A DNA stretch of 64,000 bases from Xenopus tropicalis (Eukaryota; Chordata; Amphibia; Anura; Pipidae). Of this stretch, positions 11,901-25,168 are shown in pieces (position 1 is the stretch's first letter; each line of letters opens with the position of its first letter). Below the pieces are notes generated by a model, which was not told the DNA's origin, did no database searches, and saw nothing but the letters and a program-made list of their open reading frames with translations. Made by a program: the position numbers and the translations under genes. The stretch is taken from NCBI RefSeq assembly GCF_000004195.4, contig NC_030683.2, forward strand, positions 54,697,358 through 54,761,357. Reading direction: 5' to 3'.

Positions 11901-12890
11901 GTTTCAGATCTGAGCCTCAGAAACTGTTGCTGTCCTCTTAAAATCTTCATTCCCTTTGGCAGTATGATCCTGCAGCCACGGGTGGATGGTAAGTTTACTA
12001 GGTGTGTGGTGCTAACTGCTGTGACGGCAGATGCAACAACTTGCCCCTGGGACAAGACAAGAGTCAACAAACCATCTGTTTATGACAAAAGTCATATTAA
12101 AGAAATCTTTGGTTCAAGATAAATATAAGGCTTATTAAGCAATACAGGCTGGTTTTTCAAATAAAAAAGGCATTGTAATAAAAGCAAAAATTGTCAAGCA
12201 TATTTGACCAGTGCTTCTGTCAAAAAATATTCAGGAAGAGGATCTGTCCAAATACGTCCCGCATTTGTATATCTGTAAAATAATATGAGGGATGATTCAT
12301 AAATAATTTTCCGTATAAACCTATTTAAAATAGTGGTTCAAATATATTGTAAAAATAATGCTTAAACTAACCTTTATATTCAAGCCCAGAGTAGATTTGT
12401 CGTTAGGCTGAGTGGTATCTCTAGACAGGTAGAATGGCTTTTTAGCAAGTCAGAGGATTCCATGTCTTTGGGGGTTCTATATTTTCTGACTTCTTCACTT
12501 ACACCTCACATGTAATACAGTGTTTATGCCCAATTTCATTTAAATCAATGAATCAACCCACTGTTAAATTGTGTCTTCACTAGATATTAATTTTATAGTT
12601 TACATTTATTTGATTATTTCATTTGTACTTTATAATTCCTACAGTTGATGTCAAAGATCAAATTTGCATCAGTGCATTTTAATTGTTTTAATTATATATT
12701 TTTCCTTTTAACTGTTATCATCAGTAATATTTTGATAATGAAACTACACATGTTAATTTTTGGGGACTAACAATTCAGTGGAGACTTGGATTTTGGCCAG
12801 TGCCAAAACAATAAAGGAAGTAGACCTTATGGTCGCATTTAAGTATTTTTAACCAGAGAAATAACCAAATACTTGAGCTTTGGTAAATCA
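8984..12890. other. Unassigned non-coding DNA
   Basis: About 3.9 kb without a supported gene. Around 9900-10137 there may be an old TTAA-type element, since 'gggtgacaggtcccctttta' resembles such an end. At 11868-12122 overlapping open frames on both strands coincide with a GGTAAGT donor-like site near 11988, but no exon can be supported. Confidence 0.45.
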
Positions 12891-12893
12891 TAT

Positions 12894-13850
12894 AGTTACA
12901 TAGTTACATAGGGTTGAAAAAAGACCATTGTCCATCAAGTTCAACCCATCCGAGTAAACCCAGCACACAACCTATACTAACCAATCTATACACTCACATA
13001 CATAAACTATATATATACAACCAGTAATACTAACTGTAGATATTAGTATCACAATAGCCTTGGATATTCTGCTTGTTCAAAAACTCATCCAGGCCCCTCT
13101 TAAAGGCATTAACAGAGTCTGCCATTACCACATCACTAGGAAGGGCATTCCACAGCCTCACTGCCCTCACCGTGAAAAACCACCTACGCTGCTTCAAATG
13201 GAAGCTCTGTTCCTCTAATCTATAGGGGTGACCTCTGGTGCGCTGATTGTTTTTATGGGAAAAAAGAACATCCCCCAACTGCCTATAATCCCCTCTAATG
13301 TACTTGTACAGAGTAATCATGTCCCCTCGCAAGCGCCTCTTTTCCAGAGAAAACAACCCCAACCTCGACAGTCTAACCTCATAGCTTAAATCTTCCATCC
13401 CCTTTACCAGTTTAGTTGCACGTCTCTGCACTCTCTCCAGCTCATTAATATCCTTCTTAAGGACTGGAGCCCAAAACTGCACTGCATACTCAAGGTGAGG
13501 CCTTACCAGGGACCTATAAAGCGGCAAAAATATGTTCTCATCCCTTGAGTCAATGCCCTTTTTTATACAAGACAGCACTTTATTTGCTGTAGTAGCCACA
13601 GAATGACACTGCCTGGAATTAGACAACTTGTGATCTACAAAAACCCCTAGATCCTTCTCCATTAAGGATGCCCCCAACACACTACCATTCAGTAGATAGT
13701 TTGCGTTTATATTATTCCTACCAAAGTGCATAACTTTGCACTTGTCAACATTGAACCTCATTTTCCAGTTTGCTGCCCAGTTTTCCAATTTTGTCAAATC
13801 GCTCTGCAAAGCGGCAGCATCCTGCATGGAACTTATAGTTTTGCACAATT
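12894..13850 (-). mobile_element. CR1-type LINE, 5'-truncated 3' end
   Basis: The 3' end lies at the left in 'atagttacatagttacata', the reverse complement of the TATGTAAC tail seen in the other CR1 copies (6990 and 38450). The next bases, 'gggttgaaaaaagaccattg..caagttcaaccc', are the usual CR1 3' untranslated block. The body ends abruptly near 13850 inside the reverse transcriptase region, the common 5' truncation of CR1. Confidence 0.88.
13030..13850 (-). pseudogene. CR1 reverse transcriptase C-terminal fragment, open frame
   Basis: About 275 codons remain open to the natural stop. The piece covers the end of a CR1 reverse transcriptase, past the active site, and the C-terminal region. Visible blocks are KLENWAANWKMRFNVDKCKV, HFGRNN, LGVFVDHKLSNSRQC, RSLVRPHLEYAVQFWAP, ELERVQRRATKL and LWNALPSDVV. 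The catalytic part and the endonuclease are missing through 5' truncation, so it cannot be active. The lack of frame damage, compared with the copies at 4682 and 36338, suggests a younger insertion. The apparent start codon lies at the truncation edge and is accidental. Confidence 0.88.
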
Positions 13851-13859
13851 CAGCCATAT

Positions 13860-14206
13860 AATATTTATTTTGTCACTTGTCAAGATCAACTGGGAGAGAC
13901 TTTTACAACTACATAAGGTGAAACCTCCTTTTGGAAGAGGGATCATATACTTGACAAGCACCAACTATTCTACATTCTTAAATTGGCTGGTTTGGCTCTG
14001 CTCTTGAATGTGGTTGAAAAATGGTCTTGTACTGCAGTTTTCAATTTTTGTGCTTATATGCATCTCATAGACAACACCCAGATCTCATCCAGTAGAAATA
14101 GCATTATACAAAATCAGAATTTGGATTAGGCATGCCTGCAAACAGTTTTATACTTATTTACATTCTTCATAACTCAAGTATAAAACACTATTATGCTGTA
14201 TTTTTT
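13860..14206. other. Unassigned non-coding DNA
   Basis: Short spacer between the CR1 fragment and the next MITE. Nothing recognised. Confidence 0.45.
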
Positions 14207-14524
14207 GGACTATGGGTAGGGGATCCTTTATACAGAAATACAGAAACCCATTATCCAGAAAGCTCCATATTACAGGAAATGTATCTCCCATACATTCTAT
14301 TTTAATCAAATAAGTCAAAATGTATTTTCTTTTACTGTAATAATAAAACAGTAACTTGTACTTGATTCCAACTAAAACACATTTAATCCTTATTGGAGGC
14401 AAACAATCATATTTGGTTTATTTAATGTTTAAATTATTTTTTAGTAGACAAGGTATGGAGATCCAAATGACAGAAAGATCCCTTATCTGGAATGCATCCT
14501 GGATGCATCCAGGTCCCATACCTG
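14207..14524. mobile_element. CAGGTATGGGA-family MITE, ~318 bp
   Basis: The right end ggtcccatacctg followed by TA matches the intact family members at 16055 and 27079. Internal blocks 'cattatccagaaagctcc', 'aataaaacagtaacttgta' and 'agtagacaaggtatggagatcc' occur in the same order. The left end is degraded. It abuts the Tc1-like element. Confidence 0.75.
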
Positions 14525-14534
14525 TATTTATATA

Positions 14535-15878
<1,344 letters not shown>

Positions 15879-16054
15879 TAGGTACTGCGGTGTGTATGGG
15901 GCAGGTGAAGAGGTTGCTGGCACATCACCAAATTTTCAACCAAGCCTCACAATTAGGAAAAAACTAGACTAGTACACAAATAATAGCCCAAAACACATTA
16001 CAATAGAGATAAAATCTTAATGCATAATGTGGTTATTATACATAAATTATATAT

Positions 16055-16356
16055 ACAGGTATCTAACCCCTTATCCGGAAACTCAAGGCCATCTCCCATA
16101 GACTCCATTTTAATCAAATAATTCACCTTTTTAAAAATGATTTCCTTTTTCTCTGTAATAATAAAACAGTACCTTGTACTTGAGCCCAACTAATATATAA
16201 TTAATCTTTATTAGAGGCAAAACAATCCTGTTGGGTTTAATTTCTGTTTAAATAATGTTTTTAGCAGACTTTGGGTAGGAGATCCACATTACGGAAAGAC
16301 CCCTTATCCAGAAAACCCCAGGTCCCAAGCATTCTGGATAATGGGTCCCATACCTG
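16055..16356. mobile_element. CAGGTATGGGA-family MITE, 302 bp, TA duplication
   Basis: TA at 16053-16054 and 16357-16358 flanks inverted ends caggtat... and ...gggtcccatacctg. The interior shares ordered blocks with the copies at 14207 and 27079 (tcccatagactccattttaa, aataaaacagtacc, taggagatccacattacgg). No coding capacity. TA target use suggests mobilisation by a Tc1/mariner-type transposase, which is inferred. Confidence 0.85.
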
Positions 16357-16358
16357 TA

Positions 16359-17680
16359 TATATATATGGCTGAAAAAATGGCTGGGTTTGTGCTCTCATT
16401 TTTTCCTGACATACTCATCATCACTCATCACAATCAAAACTTAAAGGGAGCGTCTATAAATCCTCAGATCATGGCGAGGATGAGTCACAATAACTTCATT
16501 GAGCTGTCCCTTCTAGCAGGCCCCTGCATTTGGAACCTCTGTTTGTAAAGAAACCATAGTCTCTAGGAGCTGTCAAACTTCATGCCTCCAGGTCAGACGT
16601 TTCTGCTTGCGGGTTCAGTGTACTCCTTTATACAGTATGTCATTGTACTTTTAATATAATCTGACACTTTAGCATCTGGTTTTCAAAACATCAGACTATC
16701 TGCATTACCAGTTGCAGATTAGAGGACCTATATCCTATAAAACAAAAATTATTTTGTGAGAGATATTTATAGATATAACTATATCTGATAATTACTGATA
16801 GTAACATTTACAAGATATTAACAAATATTTTGGAAAGCCAGCACAAATACTGTTCCCTAAATTGGTAAGACTGGAAACATGGACTAAAAATATGCCAGGC
16901 TAAAAAATATGGTTATTTGCAATGCTGCTGCCTTTTCCTTTTCATTTCTTGCCTTGTAAAAGTACAGCTGTCCAGGAAATGACAGCTACAGCATTAGCAA
17001 GGCCAATTGGAGGTGTTGAACATGTGAAATGATCAAAAAAAAAAAAAAAACAACAGTGTGCTGGCCATTAATTATATGCTGCATTCAATCCAAGGAAAAA
17101 TAATGTATAAAGGTTCACTTTCCCTGTGGATTTTTATGACTTGGTACAATCTGCACTAACCCCAACCCCCAGGAATACATGTAAGAGTCAATTGCAAACC
17201 AAAGTGACCTGGCCTGTTGAGTAAAGCAGTTGTCCTGCAGCTTTGGGTCATATAGAATACAAATGTGTAGAATATGCCAAGCCACTAAACTAAAAGAAGC
17301 CAAATTCAAACTGCAACCCAGAGCAAATAATTTAGCAGGGTCCTGCCTACTTCTGGGTTCAGGGCATAACAAATATGTTATACTGAGTGATATCACGGGT
17401 ATATAATTTTTCTCAAGACACTTCTGTTAAGGTATGAATGAAATGTCAATATTTTTTTTAAAAGAAGAGAACAGGTAAACGACTGGTTAATGACAATTTT
17501 TTTTAAACACCCTCAACAACCAAAAATATATACCTTTAGCTGCAGGCAAGTGTGCCATTCCCTGCATGGAGCTGTACACATGGACATTCTTGTATGTTTT
17601 TTAGTAATGTGACTGCAGCCTTTCAAGCCCAAACAAGTTATACATGGGAGAAAAAAAAATGGTGGCATTCCCCAGCCAAG
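16359..17680. other. Unassigned non-coding DNA with one poly(A) run
   Basis: No supported gene. A 17-base A run begins near 17036. It could mark an old retroinsertion, but the adjacent sequence was not recognised. Confidence 0.45.
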
Positions 17681-17689
17681 TACCCTAAA

Positions 17690-17868
17690 TTTCTGCGTTT
17701 CGTCATTGCCGGGTAAACGGGTGAAAAAATGTACTATGGAAAAATTCAACACACATCAATAAAAAATGTCATGTGACAATTTTCTTTATGTGCTTCATTT
17801 TCACTGTTTCGCAAATCTTTTTAAAGATTCGAGATTTTTTTGTCAATGGGACAGATTCGCTCATCACT
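17690..17868. mobile_element. Fragment of the GATTCGCTCATCACTA MITE family
   Basis: Ends cagattcgctcatcacta, matching the element inside CR1 at 6047-6265. 'cactgtttcgcaaat' and a long 'ttcgagattttttt' tract are also shared. Left boundary uncertain. Confidence 0.65.
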
Positions 17869-19560
17869 ACTTATAGCCCTTACCCCTCCCAAGGCATCTG
17901 CAAGATATTACATCTCACCCAATGGCATGGCATTGCTCTAACCAAAGATGTGTGTTTTCAAGAACCATAAAACTATCAATAGATAAAAATAACAAAACAT
18001 ATACATAACTTGTAAAGAGCTATATGTAGGCACAAAATGTTCACAAGCTTTAGTATCTCTTTATTTCTTTTAACATTTCAATTACTTAAAGGCTGCCTGG
18101 GGATGATGGGAGCAGCAGTTGCCACTCAAATATCCCCAACACCTCTCAAGTCCCTGCAATGCCTGTGCAACAGAAGGTGCAGAATAAAGTGCCATGGGGC
18201 AGACGGTATGTAGAGGGCCCTGATGAGGCCTGTGCCTGCCGGTGCTTCCTAAGTTACAAGTCTGAATGATGCAGAGACAAGGAGGGGGGATGTCTCTGCC
18301 TGTTTGTGAATACGGAGCACTATGATCTTGGAGAGTGTCAATGCTGTTAACCTTATTTCACCTCCCTGATTCTTTTTTGGTCACTCTTGTTGTGCTTTCA
18401 CTCTCCTTTTCCATTGTAGATGTCGAAGAACACAAGCAGTTACATATAAAAGTGAACAGAGGCCTGAAACACAGTGCAGACCATGGCGGCAATACTGCTA
18501 CCTACATGACAGGGACCAAAGTCCCTGGAACTTGTCCCAAAACAAGGAAGATTGCTTCTCAGTGTGCCTAAGCCTCATGCAATAAGTGCTTATGCCTGCA
18601 CTTATTCAAGCAGAATTCAAGCAGATCAGGTATATGGTACCATGAATAAGTTATTTTCACTTTTATGCTCACTTCATATTTATTCACCTCTTAGTTTCAA
18701 TTTATGTACATGGTCAACTACATCTTTATCAAACAAAAAGAACATGCATAAGAGAGCAATGGTTGTTCTTAGATCCACAATATCGCAGATGAGTACAACA
18801 TCTTTAAACTAAATCATGATAAAACATTACCAATAGCACAAAATGCTAGGCAAGCATCAGTCAAAACTGAACTCTCATTCTGATCAGGGCTTTCTTCCAT
18901 CTGGATGGTGGCTACTTAGCTTGCAAAAACAGCCGCTTTCAGTTGTGTGAAACATGTCATTTCAGGCTGCTCTGTTGTTCAACATCAAGGAAAAGAAATC
19001 AATGGTTGCGCTACAGGAGCAATAAGGGCCTTAGAGCCTAGCTCTGTTTCAGGCCCATTTGAATTAATTTCCTTTCTCCATAGTTGCCCCCTTTCTAAGC
19101 CTTGAGGCCTCCTCCTCTCTCCACTCACTTCCTCCTCCCTACACAGCAGGCCAAAAAAGAGCTGACACACTGACAAGTTGCTCTGAGTGACAACTGATTT
19201 GTACAAATTTCAAGCGTTATAAATCCACCTGTCAAAATAACATTAAAGTGAGGAGAAACCCAGCAGGTAACAAGGGTAAAGCTTATCCTGATAGCATATT
19301 CTGAGAAGAAAGGATGTCTGCCTTCTGATTTAAAGTGGCTTTCCCTAAACATCAACTTGCATAATAAATAAAATAAAAAAAAGAGTCCTGCACTGCTTCT
19401 TTCCACCAACTTGACAGTGATGTCTATTTAAGGAGCAAGCTGACAGGTTTGAAGCTAATAGAATTTAGAATATTAATCTTTATTGACTTATCTAAGAACA
19501 AAGAAGCCATCCTCGTAAAATTGTGTGCAATAGACGCAGACAGTAAAGTAGATAGGTAAA
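17869..19560. other. Unassigned non-coding DNA
   Basis: No coding sequence, repeat terminus or tandem array recognised. Short open frames here lack any domain. Confidence 0.45.
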
Positions 19561-19565
19561 GAGAG

Positions 19566-19845
19566 AGCATAGCTGTCAACCCACCCCCCTTCCCGCATTT
19601 GCTCGGGAGTTACCAGATTTTGGTGGTTCTCCCCCGATCCCCATTCCCAGCAGCATTTTTTCAAAGTTTCTCAGAGTCCTGCCGTGAATTCTGGGCGCAC
19701 TTGTGCAGTGAGCATTCAGTGGTGCATTTGATTTGTTTATGCAATGACAGAATTTTTTGGCACCGGCTGCAATCTTCCCCCGCTCTGCCCCACCCAAATA
19801 ACGAGGTCTGCAAGTTTACAGTTCTTTTAATTCCATAAACCAAAC
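19566..19845. repeat. Possible fragment of an interspersed element
   Basis: The stretch starts agcatagctgtcaaccca and has higher GC content than its surroundings. It reads like one end of a DNA transposon that I cannot name. No mirrored end was found. Confidence 0.3.
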
Positions 19846-21520
19846 CACTGCTAGTAAATAACCTGTGTTCACTAATTTAAATGTTATGGTTGAAAAAGAC
19901 ATCTGCAATAAAAACAAAAACCTTAACATTTGTAATAAGAGCTTTTATTACCAAATTCACTTGCCCACCAGAGAATGTATATAACCATATTTATCCTACT
20001 AAATAAGTGGAATAAGTGGAAGTGCTCTATGGAAGCACCAGTTCACTGACGAGGTGTAATAGTGTGTTAGCTCTTCACATATCTGGTCCACTACATTTCG
20101 GCAAATCCAGGGGCAGAAGCAGAAAACGCTTTAGGAATCCATCCAGATCATCTAGTATCTTAAGTGTAGAATGCTGTAAGGGCAAACAGGAAGTCCCATA
20201 TGAGTTACGAGTCCCATAAGGGAGTCCCTGAAAACTTATAAATCAGCTGTATAGCTGGGACAGGGGGCTGTGTTGCACTTCCACATGTGGGACTCCTGGC
20301 TGTGATGCGGGAAATTTCCAACTGCGTGTTGGGATGAGTTGTGCAGTGTGTGGGTGGGCTTGTAACTAGCCACCAGAGGTTCCTTAAGTATGAGCCTGAA
20401 CCTGTATCTGGTCAACGCTTGTCCCCCAAGTGCTGTAAGTGCTCCAAGGGAGTATAAGTACCAGTAAGCTGTTTACCTCCTTCCCCAGTTGCCTCTTCAT
20501 CTAGGCCCCAAGTCAAAGATGGCTGTCTTGTGTCTAAAGGATGTTCTTTATGGCTAGATTGTGGAGTTCTCACAATGTGTGCATTCAGGATCAGCAGCTG
20601 GCCACAATCCCCATGTTACCAGTAAATGTTTTTAGTAAATGGTTACTAAATTGGTTATTGTTATTATATTAGCCTTTAAGACATAGACATATCGGTATTT
20701 CAGAAACTATTGGCTAGGAAAAGAAAACAATGACAGCTATATGACAGGCTTGGCACATCCCTATGTGACGTATTAGAACACTATTTCCTATTCATCTTAA
20801 CCTTCACAGCATGTTGCAACTTTTCTTGTGCTCACTTATGGCATTATCTTATTCCTTCATCAAGCAGAAGAGAATGACTGAGTAAATGTAAACAGATTTT
20901 TGTTGGTTTACTTGGAAGCTCTTTTAATCACTTAACGGTCAAGTATACATTTTCCTTTGACTGGGCAATTTGATCTGGTATAAATGCTTAGAAATGCCAA
21001 GTCCACAATTTTAAATAGAACAGACAAAAGGAAAGTGCTCACCACTACGAGTGACTATTATTATCGATTTTTCTTAACAGTTTTAATAATCAATAATGGT
21101 TGTCATTTAAAGGAGTAGACACTAATGATGGCCTTCAATGTGATCTATGGCAATCAGTTCAGGCTCTAAAGTGCAAAGTGTTACAGAGTGGTTTAATCAG
21201 AATGATTTGTGTTCTGAAAAGGCATTTTAAGCATACACATGGAACACACTGGCTATTTTTGCAAGCTGAGAAATAATATAATAACTCCCTAAGAGCTCTT
21301 CACACCCAAATTACCAACAAGTCAAGTTAGGTATTGGTTTCTTAATATATTGTATATTGAATATTACCAAACTTACTTTCCTGGTCATTGAAAGATCCTC
21401 TCCAACCGTAGGATTTAATTTACAGCTCCCACAGTTGACTTCTACAAATGTTCACACACTGTAAGGAACCTTTTTATATTTGGATTAATAAGTGTACAGC
21501 TACATCATAAACACTGCTTA
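19846..21520. other. Unassigned non-coding DNA
   Basis: No supported gene or complete repeat. The higher-GC part at 20220-20500 has no long open frame. Confidence 0.45.
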
Positions 21521-21522
21521 TA

Positions 21523-21650
21523 CAGGTATAGGACCTTTTATGTTGTATGCTTGGGACCTGTGTTTTTTTTTTTAATAAGGGGTCATCTCGTAATTTGGAT
21601 AATCACACCTCAAGTCTACTAAAAGTCATTTAAACAATCAATTGGTATAT
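21523..21650. mobile_element. CAGGTATGGGA-family MITE fragment
   Basis: Begins tatacaggtataggacc and keeps 'gcttgggacctg', 'aataaggggtcatctcgtaa' and 'tctactaaaagtcatttaaac', all blocks of the family. The right half is missing. Confidence 0.7.
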
Positions 21651-21809
21651 CTTACCGATTCTCACTTCTAACGTAGTTTTATCCTATTCCACTAAAGTGA
21701 AAGACAAGTTTTATTGAAGGCCCTTTTTAGAAAGTGTCAAGATAAAGAATGGTCAGTCTGCATATTTTGCAGGTTTTTCCAACTTCAAAGGAAATTACTT
21801 TAATACATC

Positions 21810-21990
21810 TATTTCTAGCAGAAGCATTTCCAGACCTAATGCTGCCTGAAGTGGCTTTCACAATGGCATTCCCCATTGGCCCCCATGATTACCTTTACAA
21901 CACTGGAGTGGGTTGTAAAGGGTCGGGGGGGGTGCATCACAAGTGCAGAGAGTGTGATTGCACTCCTTGCACTAGGAGAGCCTAATTTAC
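21810..21990. repeat. Fragment related to the GC-rich block nested at 26350-26510
   Basis: 'agtgcagagagtgtgattgcactcc' and 'actaggagagcctaattt' correspond to 'agtgcagagagctcaattgcgctc' and 'actagaagagccgaattt' in the 26.4 kb element. This is a diverged dispersed repeat with a GC-rich core. Confidence 0.5.
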
Positions 21991-23207
21991 AGCTTGGGAT
22001 GGAGGGGTATTCCATGACTAAGTCATCATTTAGGAATGGACCCTAAGAGTGTTAACAGAACAGTACGTCAAGTTAAGTAGGGAAACCCCTGCACATTTAT
22101 AACATCACACTGTAAAATTTCTGGTCAGGAAAAATAGATATTTGCTATAACAAACAATAAATTACTAACGATAAAGTAAAATATTTATGTAATTAATGAT
22201 TCTGGATCCCCATTCCCATTTGAAAATCACCATGAAGGGAAAATGTATTGTTTTCTGAGCTTGACTAAATTGCTCCAGTGTGAAAAAGCATTGTTAAATG
22301 TGAAAGGCGTGGTAAAGTTAGCAATAACGATGTACCATTACCAATACAGTTTACAGAATCAGGTCCTAAGTGTGTACATTAAAGCTCAATTTGTGCTGTT
22401 TGAAGATATAATTTACATTATTTTGTTTGGCAGTTAATACATAGATTGTGCAGTTAAACAGTTAAAACATTTAATTAAAAATAAAAAATTATAGAACACT
22501 GTTTTTATTTTTTCATTTTCTTTTTATCTTTTATTTTTCTATAAATTATTATGTTTTATATTTTTTTTTATTCCACTAGCTGCACAATAGCCATTGCAGT
22601 CTACAAATAAACAAATACAGTTAACATATGGAAAGAATGTCATTTGTCTAAACTGGTCTAAAATGGACTGTGGTTTAGGGAACTGAACAAATTTTAACCA
22701 ATTGCTAAAAAAAACGCAAGCTACAGTAGCAACCAGTACCATACTTAGCTCCCTATAGACCCTGGTGCAAAATTTGAACAGGCCCCCAAACCTTGTATTG
22801 CACCCATTCTCCTTACTTTAAAGTGTAGTCAGCTTTGCGTTAGTATCTTTAATGGCAAGTTTTTTGCTTTTTTGGTTTGCTGTATTTTTGCTGTGTATTT
22901 GAATTATTAAATACGCTGTTTGTCCAAAAAAAAAAAAAAAAATTTGCATGTGTTTTCCTTTTTGTAATTTGTTGCTTTCTGGTAAAAGGGTAGATTGATA
23001 GTTAGTACCGGTTGTTTGGTTGTTGATGATAGTGATGGTTGTTCATTTCCCTTTTGTTGTGGTATATTTGTGTTTGTGATTCCTCCATCTGTTATTTTTA
23101 AGATTTTTAAGATTACCATCTGGTTTTTCTAGCTTATTGCTGCACAGTTCTTGACGCTGCTTAGGTTTTTGTTTTCAAATATTTGTACTACGTCGGTTAG
23201 AGACAAT
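21991..23207. other. Unassigned non-coding DNA
   Basis: AT-rich, with a T-rich block at 22500-22570 and an A run near 22927-22941. Nothing else recognised. Confidence 0.45.
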
Positions 23208-23554
23208 GGGCCTGATTCACTAAAGTCCGAAATAAGGAGTGCTATTTATAGCATGCGTTAAAAATCTTATCACTTCTTATTTTTCGCTCGATTCACTAAA
23301 AGGACACTTGTCATAATTAAGAAGCGATGTTCTTGGCGTTATTTATCTTGTGACGACATATTTTCAAGCAATATATTACGCAGCGCACAACATATTACGC
23401 AGCACGTTGCTTGAAAATATGTCGTCGCAAGATAAATAACGCCTAGAACATCACTTTTTAATTCCTTTTAGTGAATCGAGCGAAAAATAAGAAGTGATTT
23501 TTAATGCATGCTACAAATAGCACTCCTTATTTCGGACTTTAGTGAATCGGGCCC
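23208..23554. mobile_element. Palindromic MITE, 347 bp, 3 bp duplication (AAT)
   Basis: The left end gggcctgattcactaaagtc and right end gactttagtgaatcgggccc are inverted and the inversion covers nearly the whole element, with arms of about 165 bases. A short centre holds two 'atattacgcagc' copies. AAT flanks both sides (23205-23207 and 23555-23557). The end style and 3 bp duplication suggest the PIF/Harbinger group; that is inference. Confidence 0.85.
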
Positions 23555-24297
23555 AATGTTGTTTGCTAGATACTCTATCTCTATTGTAGTTTCTCTTGTG
23601 GAATGGTTTGTGATTTATTTAAGTGTACAAACCGGATTCCAAAAAAGTTGGGACACTAAACAAATTGTGAATAAAAACTGAACGCAATGATGTGGAGGTG
23701 CCAACTTCTAATATTTTATTCAGAATAGAACATAAATCACGGAACAAAAGTTTAAACTGAGAAAATGTACCATTTTAAGGGAAAAATATATTGATTCAGA
23801 ATTTCATGGTGTCAACAAATCCCAAAAAAGTTGGGACAAGTAGCAATAAGAGGCTGGAAAAATTAAATTTGAGCATAACGAAGAGCTGGAAAACCAAATA
23901 ACACTAATTAGGTCAATTGGCAACATGATTGGGTATAAAAAGAGCTTCTCAGAGTGGCAGTGTCTCTCAGAAGCCAAGATGGGTAGAGGATCACCAATTC
24001 CCACAATGTTGCGCAGAAAGATAGTGGAGCAATATCTGAAAGGTGTTACCCAGCGAAAAATTGCAAAGATTTTGCATCTATCATCATCAACTGTGCATAA
24101 CATCATCCGGAGATTCAGAGAATCTGGAACAATCTCTGTGCGTAAGGGTCAAGGCCGTAAAACCATACTGGATGCCCGTGATCTCCGGGCCCTTAAACGA
24201 CACTGCAACACAAACAGGAATGCTACTGTAAAGGAAATCACAGAATGGGCTCAGGAATACTTCCAGAAACCATTGTCAGTGAACACAATCCACCGTG

Positions 24298-25168
24298 TGT
24301 CAGAAACTATACTGTGGTGAATGAGGAAAGGTAAGGTGAGTCCTTTAGGCAGGGGCTGTTATAAGATGGAGGAGGCGTGGACAGGACGTAGTGGGCGTCG
24401 ACCAGATGAGACAGCAAGGGACAGAGCGAGCGTAGATCAGATGGGAACAGCAAGGGACGGAGCGGGCGTCGATCAGATGGGAACAGCAAGGGACGGAGCG
24501 GGCGTAGATCAGATGGGAACAGCAAGGGACGGAGCGGGCGTAGATCAGATGGGAACAGCAAGGGACGGAGCTGGCGTAGATCAGATGGGAACAGCAAGGG
24601 ACGGAGCGGGCGTAGATCAGATGGGAACAGCAAGGGACGGAGCGGGCGTAGATCAGATGGGAACAGCAAGGGACGGAGCGGGCGTAGATCAGATGGGAAC
24701 AGCAAGGGACGGAGTGGAACAAGGCAAGATCAGGCAGAACAGGACGGAGCAGACAAAGGCAAGAACAAGAGTGAGGACTGAGGAGAGGAATGAGGAGCAA
24801 GGAGTGAAACAAGAGCAAGGCAATGGGCAAGGAAGCAAGAGAACATTGCTAAGAAGAACAAAGAGAAGAAGAAGTAGGACAAAGGATCCAGAACAGGAAC
24901 ACCAGCTAGGGGCAGGCCACAGTGCTAAATGATTAATGTTCAGGCACTGAGTGTGAGGAGGGCTGGGCTTATATAGGGCAGAGTCAGCCCTGATTGGCTG
25001 ACCCCACCTAGCCAATAAGGCTGCTGCGGTAATGTTATGAAGCCCAGGACACTGGTGAAAGGGATTATAAAGCAATCCCCTCTCATCGGCTGCTCTCCTG
25101 GCTCAACAGTTAGAGAGAGCAGCCAGAAACCAGTAGGTCCTGGGATCAAACCCCAGCAGAGCCTTACA
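24298..25168 (+). mobile_element. LTR-like insertion (TG...CA) in Tc1 transposase
   Basis: Comparing both flanks with the uninterrupted transposase frame defines an insertion starting tgtcagaaacta and ending gagccttaca. The flanking bases ccgtg (24293-24297) and ttgtg (25169-25173) share GTG, so a 5 bp target duplication with two changes is possible. Promoter-like features lie to the right: inverted CCAAT boxes near 24992 and 25012 and ataaag near 25063. The left half is a minisatellite. No gag or pol is present, so a solo LTR is the best reading, but this is not certain. Confidence 0.55.
24400..24722 (+). repeat. 36 bp minisatellite, nine units
   Basis: The unit begins gatcagatgggaacagcaag and recurs at 24435, 24471, 24507, 24543, 24579, 24615, 24651 and 24687, with a 35 bp first unit at 24400. 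Because 36 is a multiple of three, the array yields repetitive open frames on both strands (for example GVDQMGTARDGA repeats). These are by-products, not genes. Confidence 0.92.

Noticed and set aside
11868..12122. Host exon
   Set aside because: Only weak donor-like and open-frame signals; no acceptor, domain or second exon to support it. Kept only as a low-interest finding.
17036..17052. Processed pseudogene or SINE tail
   Set aside because: The A run has no recognisable upstream sequence and no target duplication that I could find.
23208..23554. Repeat/spacer array of CRISPR type
   Set aside because: The two 'atattacgcagc' copies are at the centre of a palindrome with a transposon-like 3 bp duplication; the genome is vertebrate.
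24321..24932. A 203-codon repetitive open frame (GVDQMGTARDGA repeats), with matching frames on the opposite strand
   Set aside because: It is a by-product of a 36 bp minisatellite whose unit is a multiple of three; open in several frames and both strands, inside a transposon insertion.
25078..25168. Functional tRNA gene
   Set aside because: The acceptor stem does not pair properly and the anticodon arm is not formed; only A-box-like and T-arm-like parts are visible.
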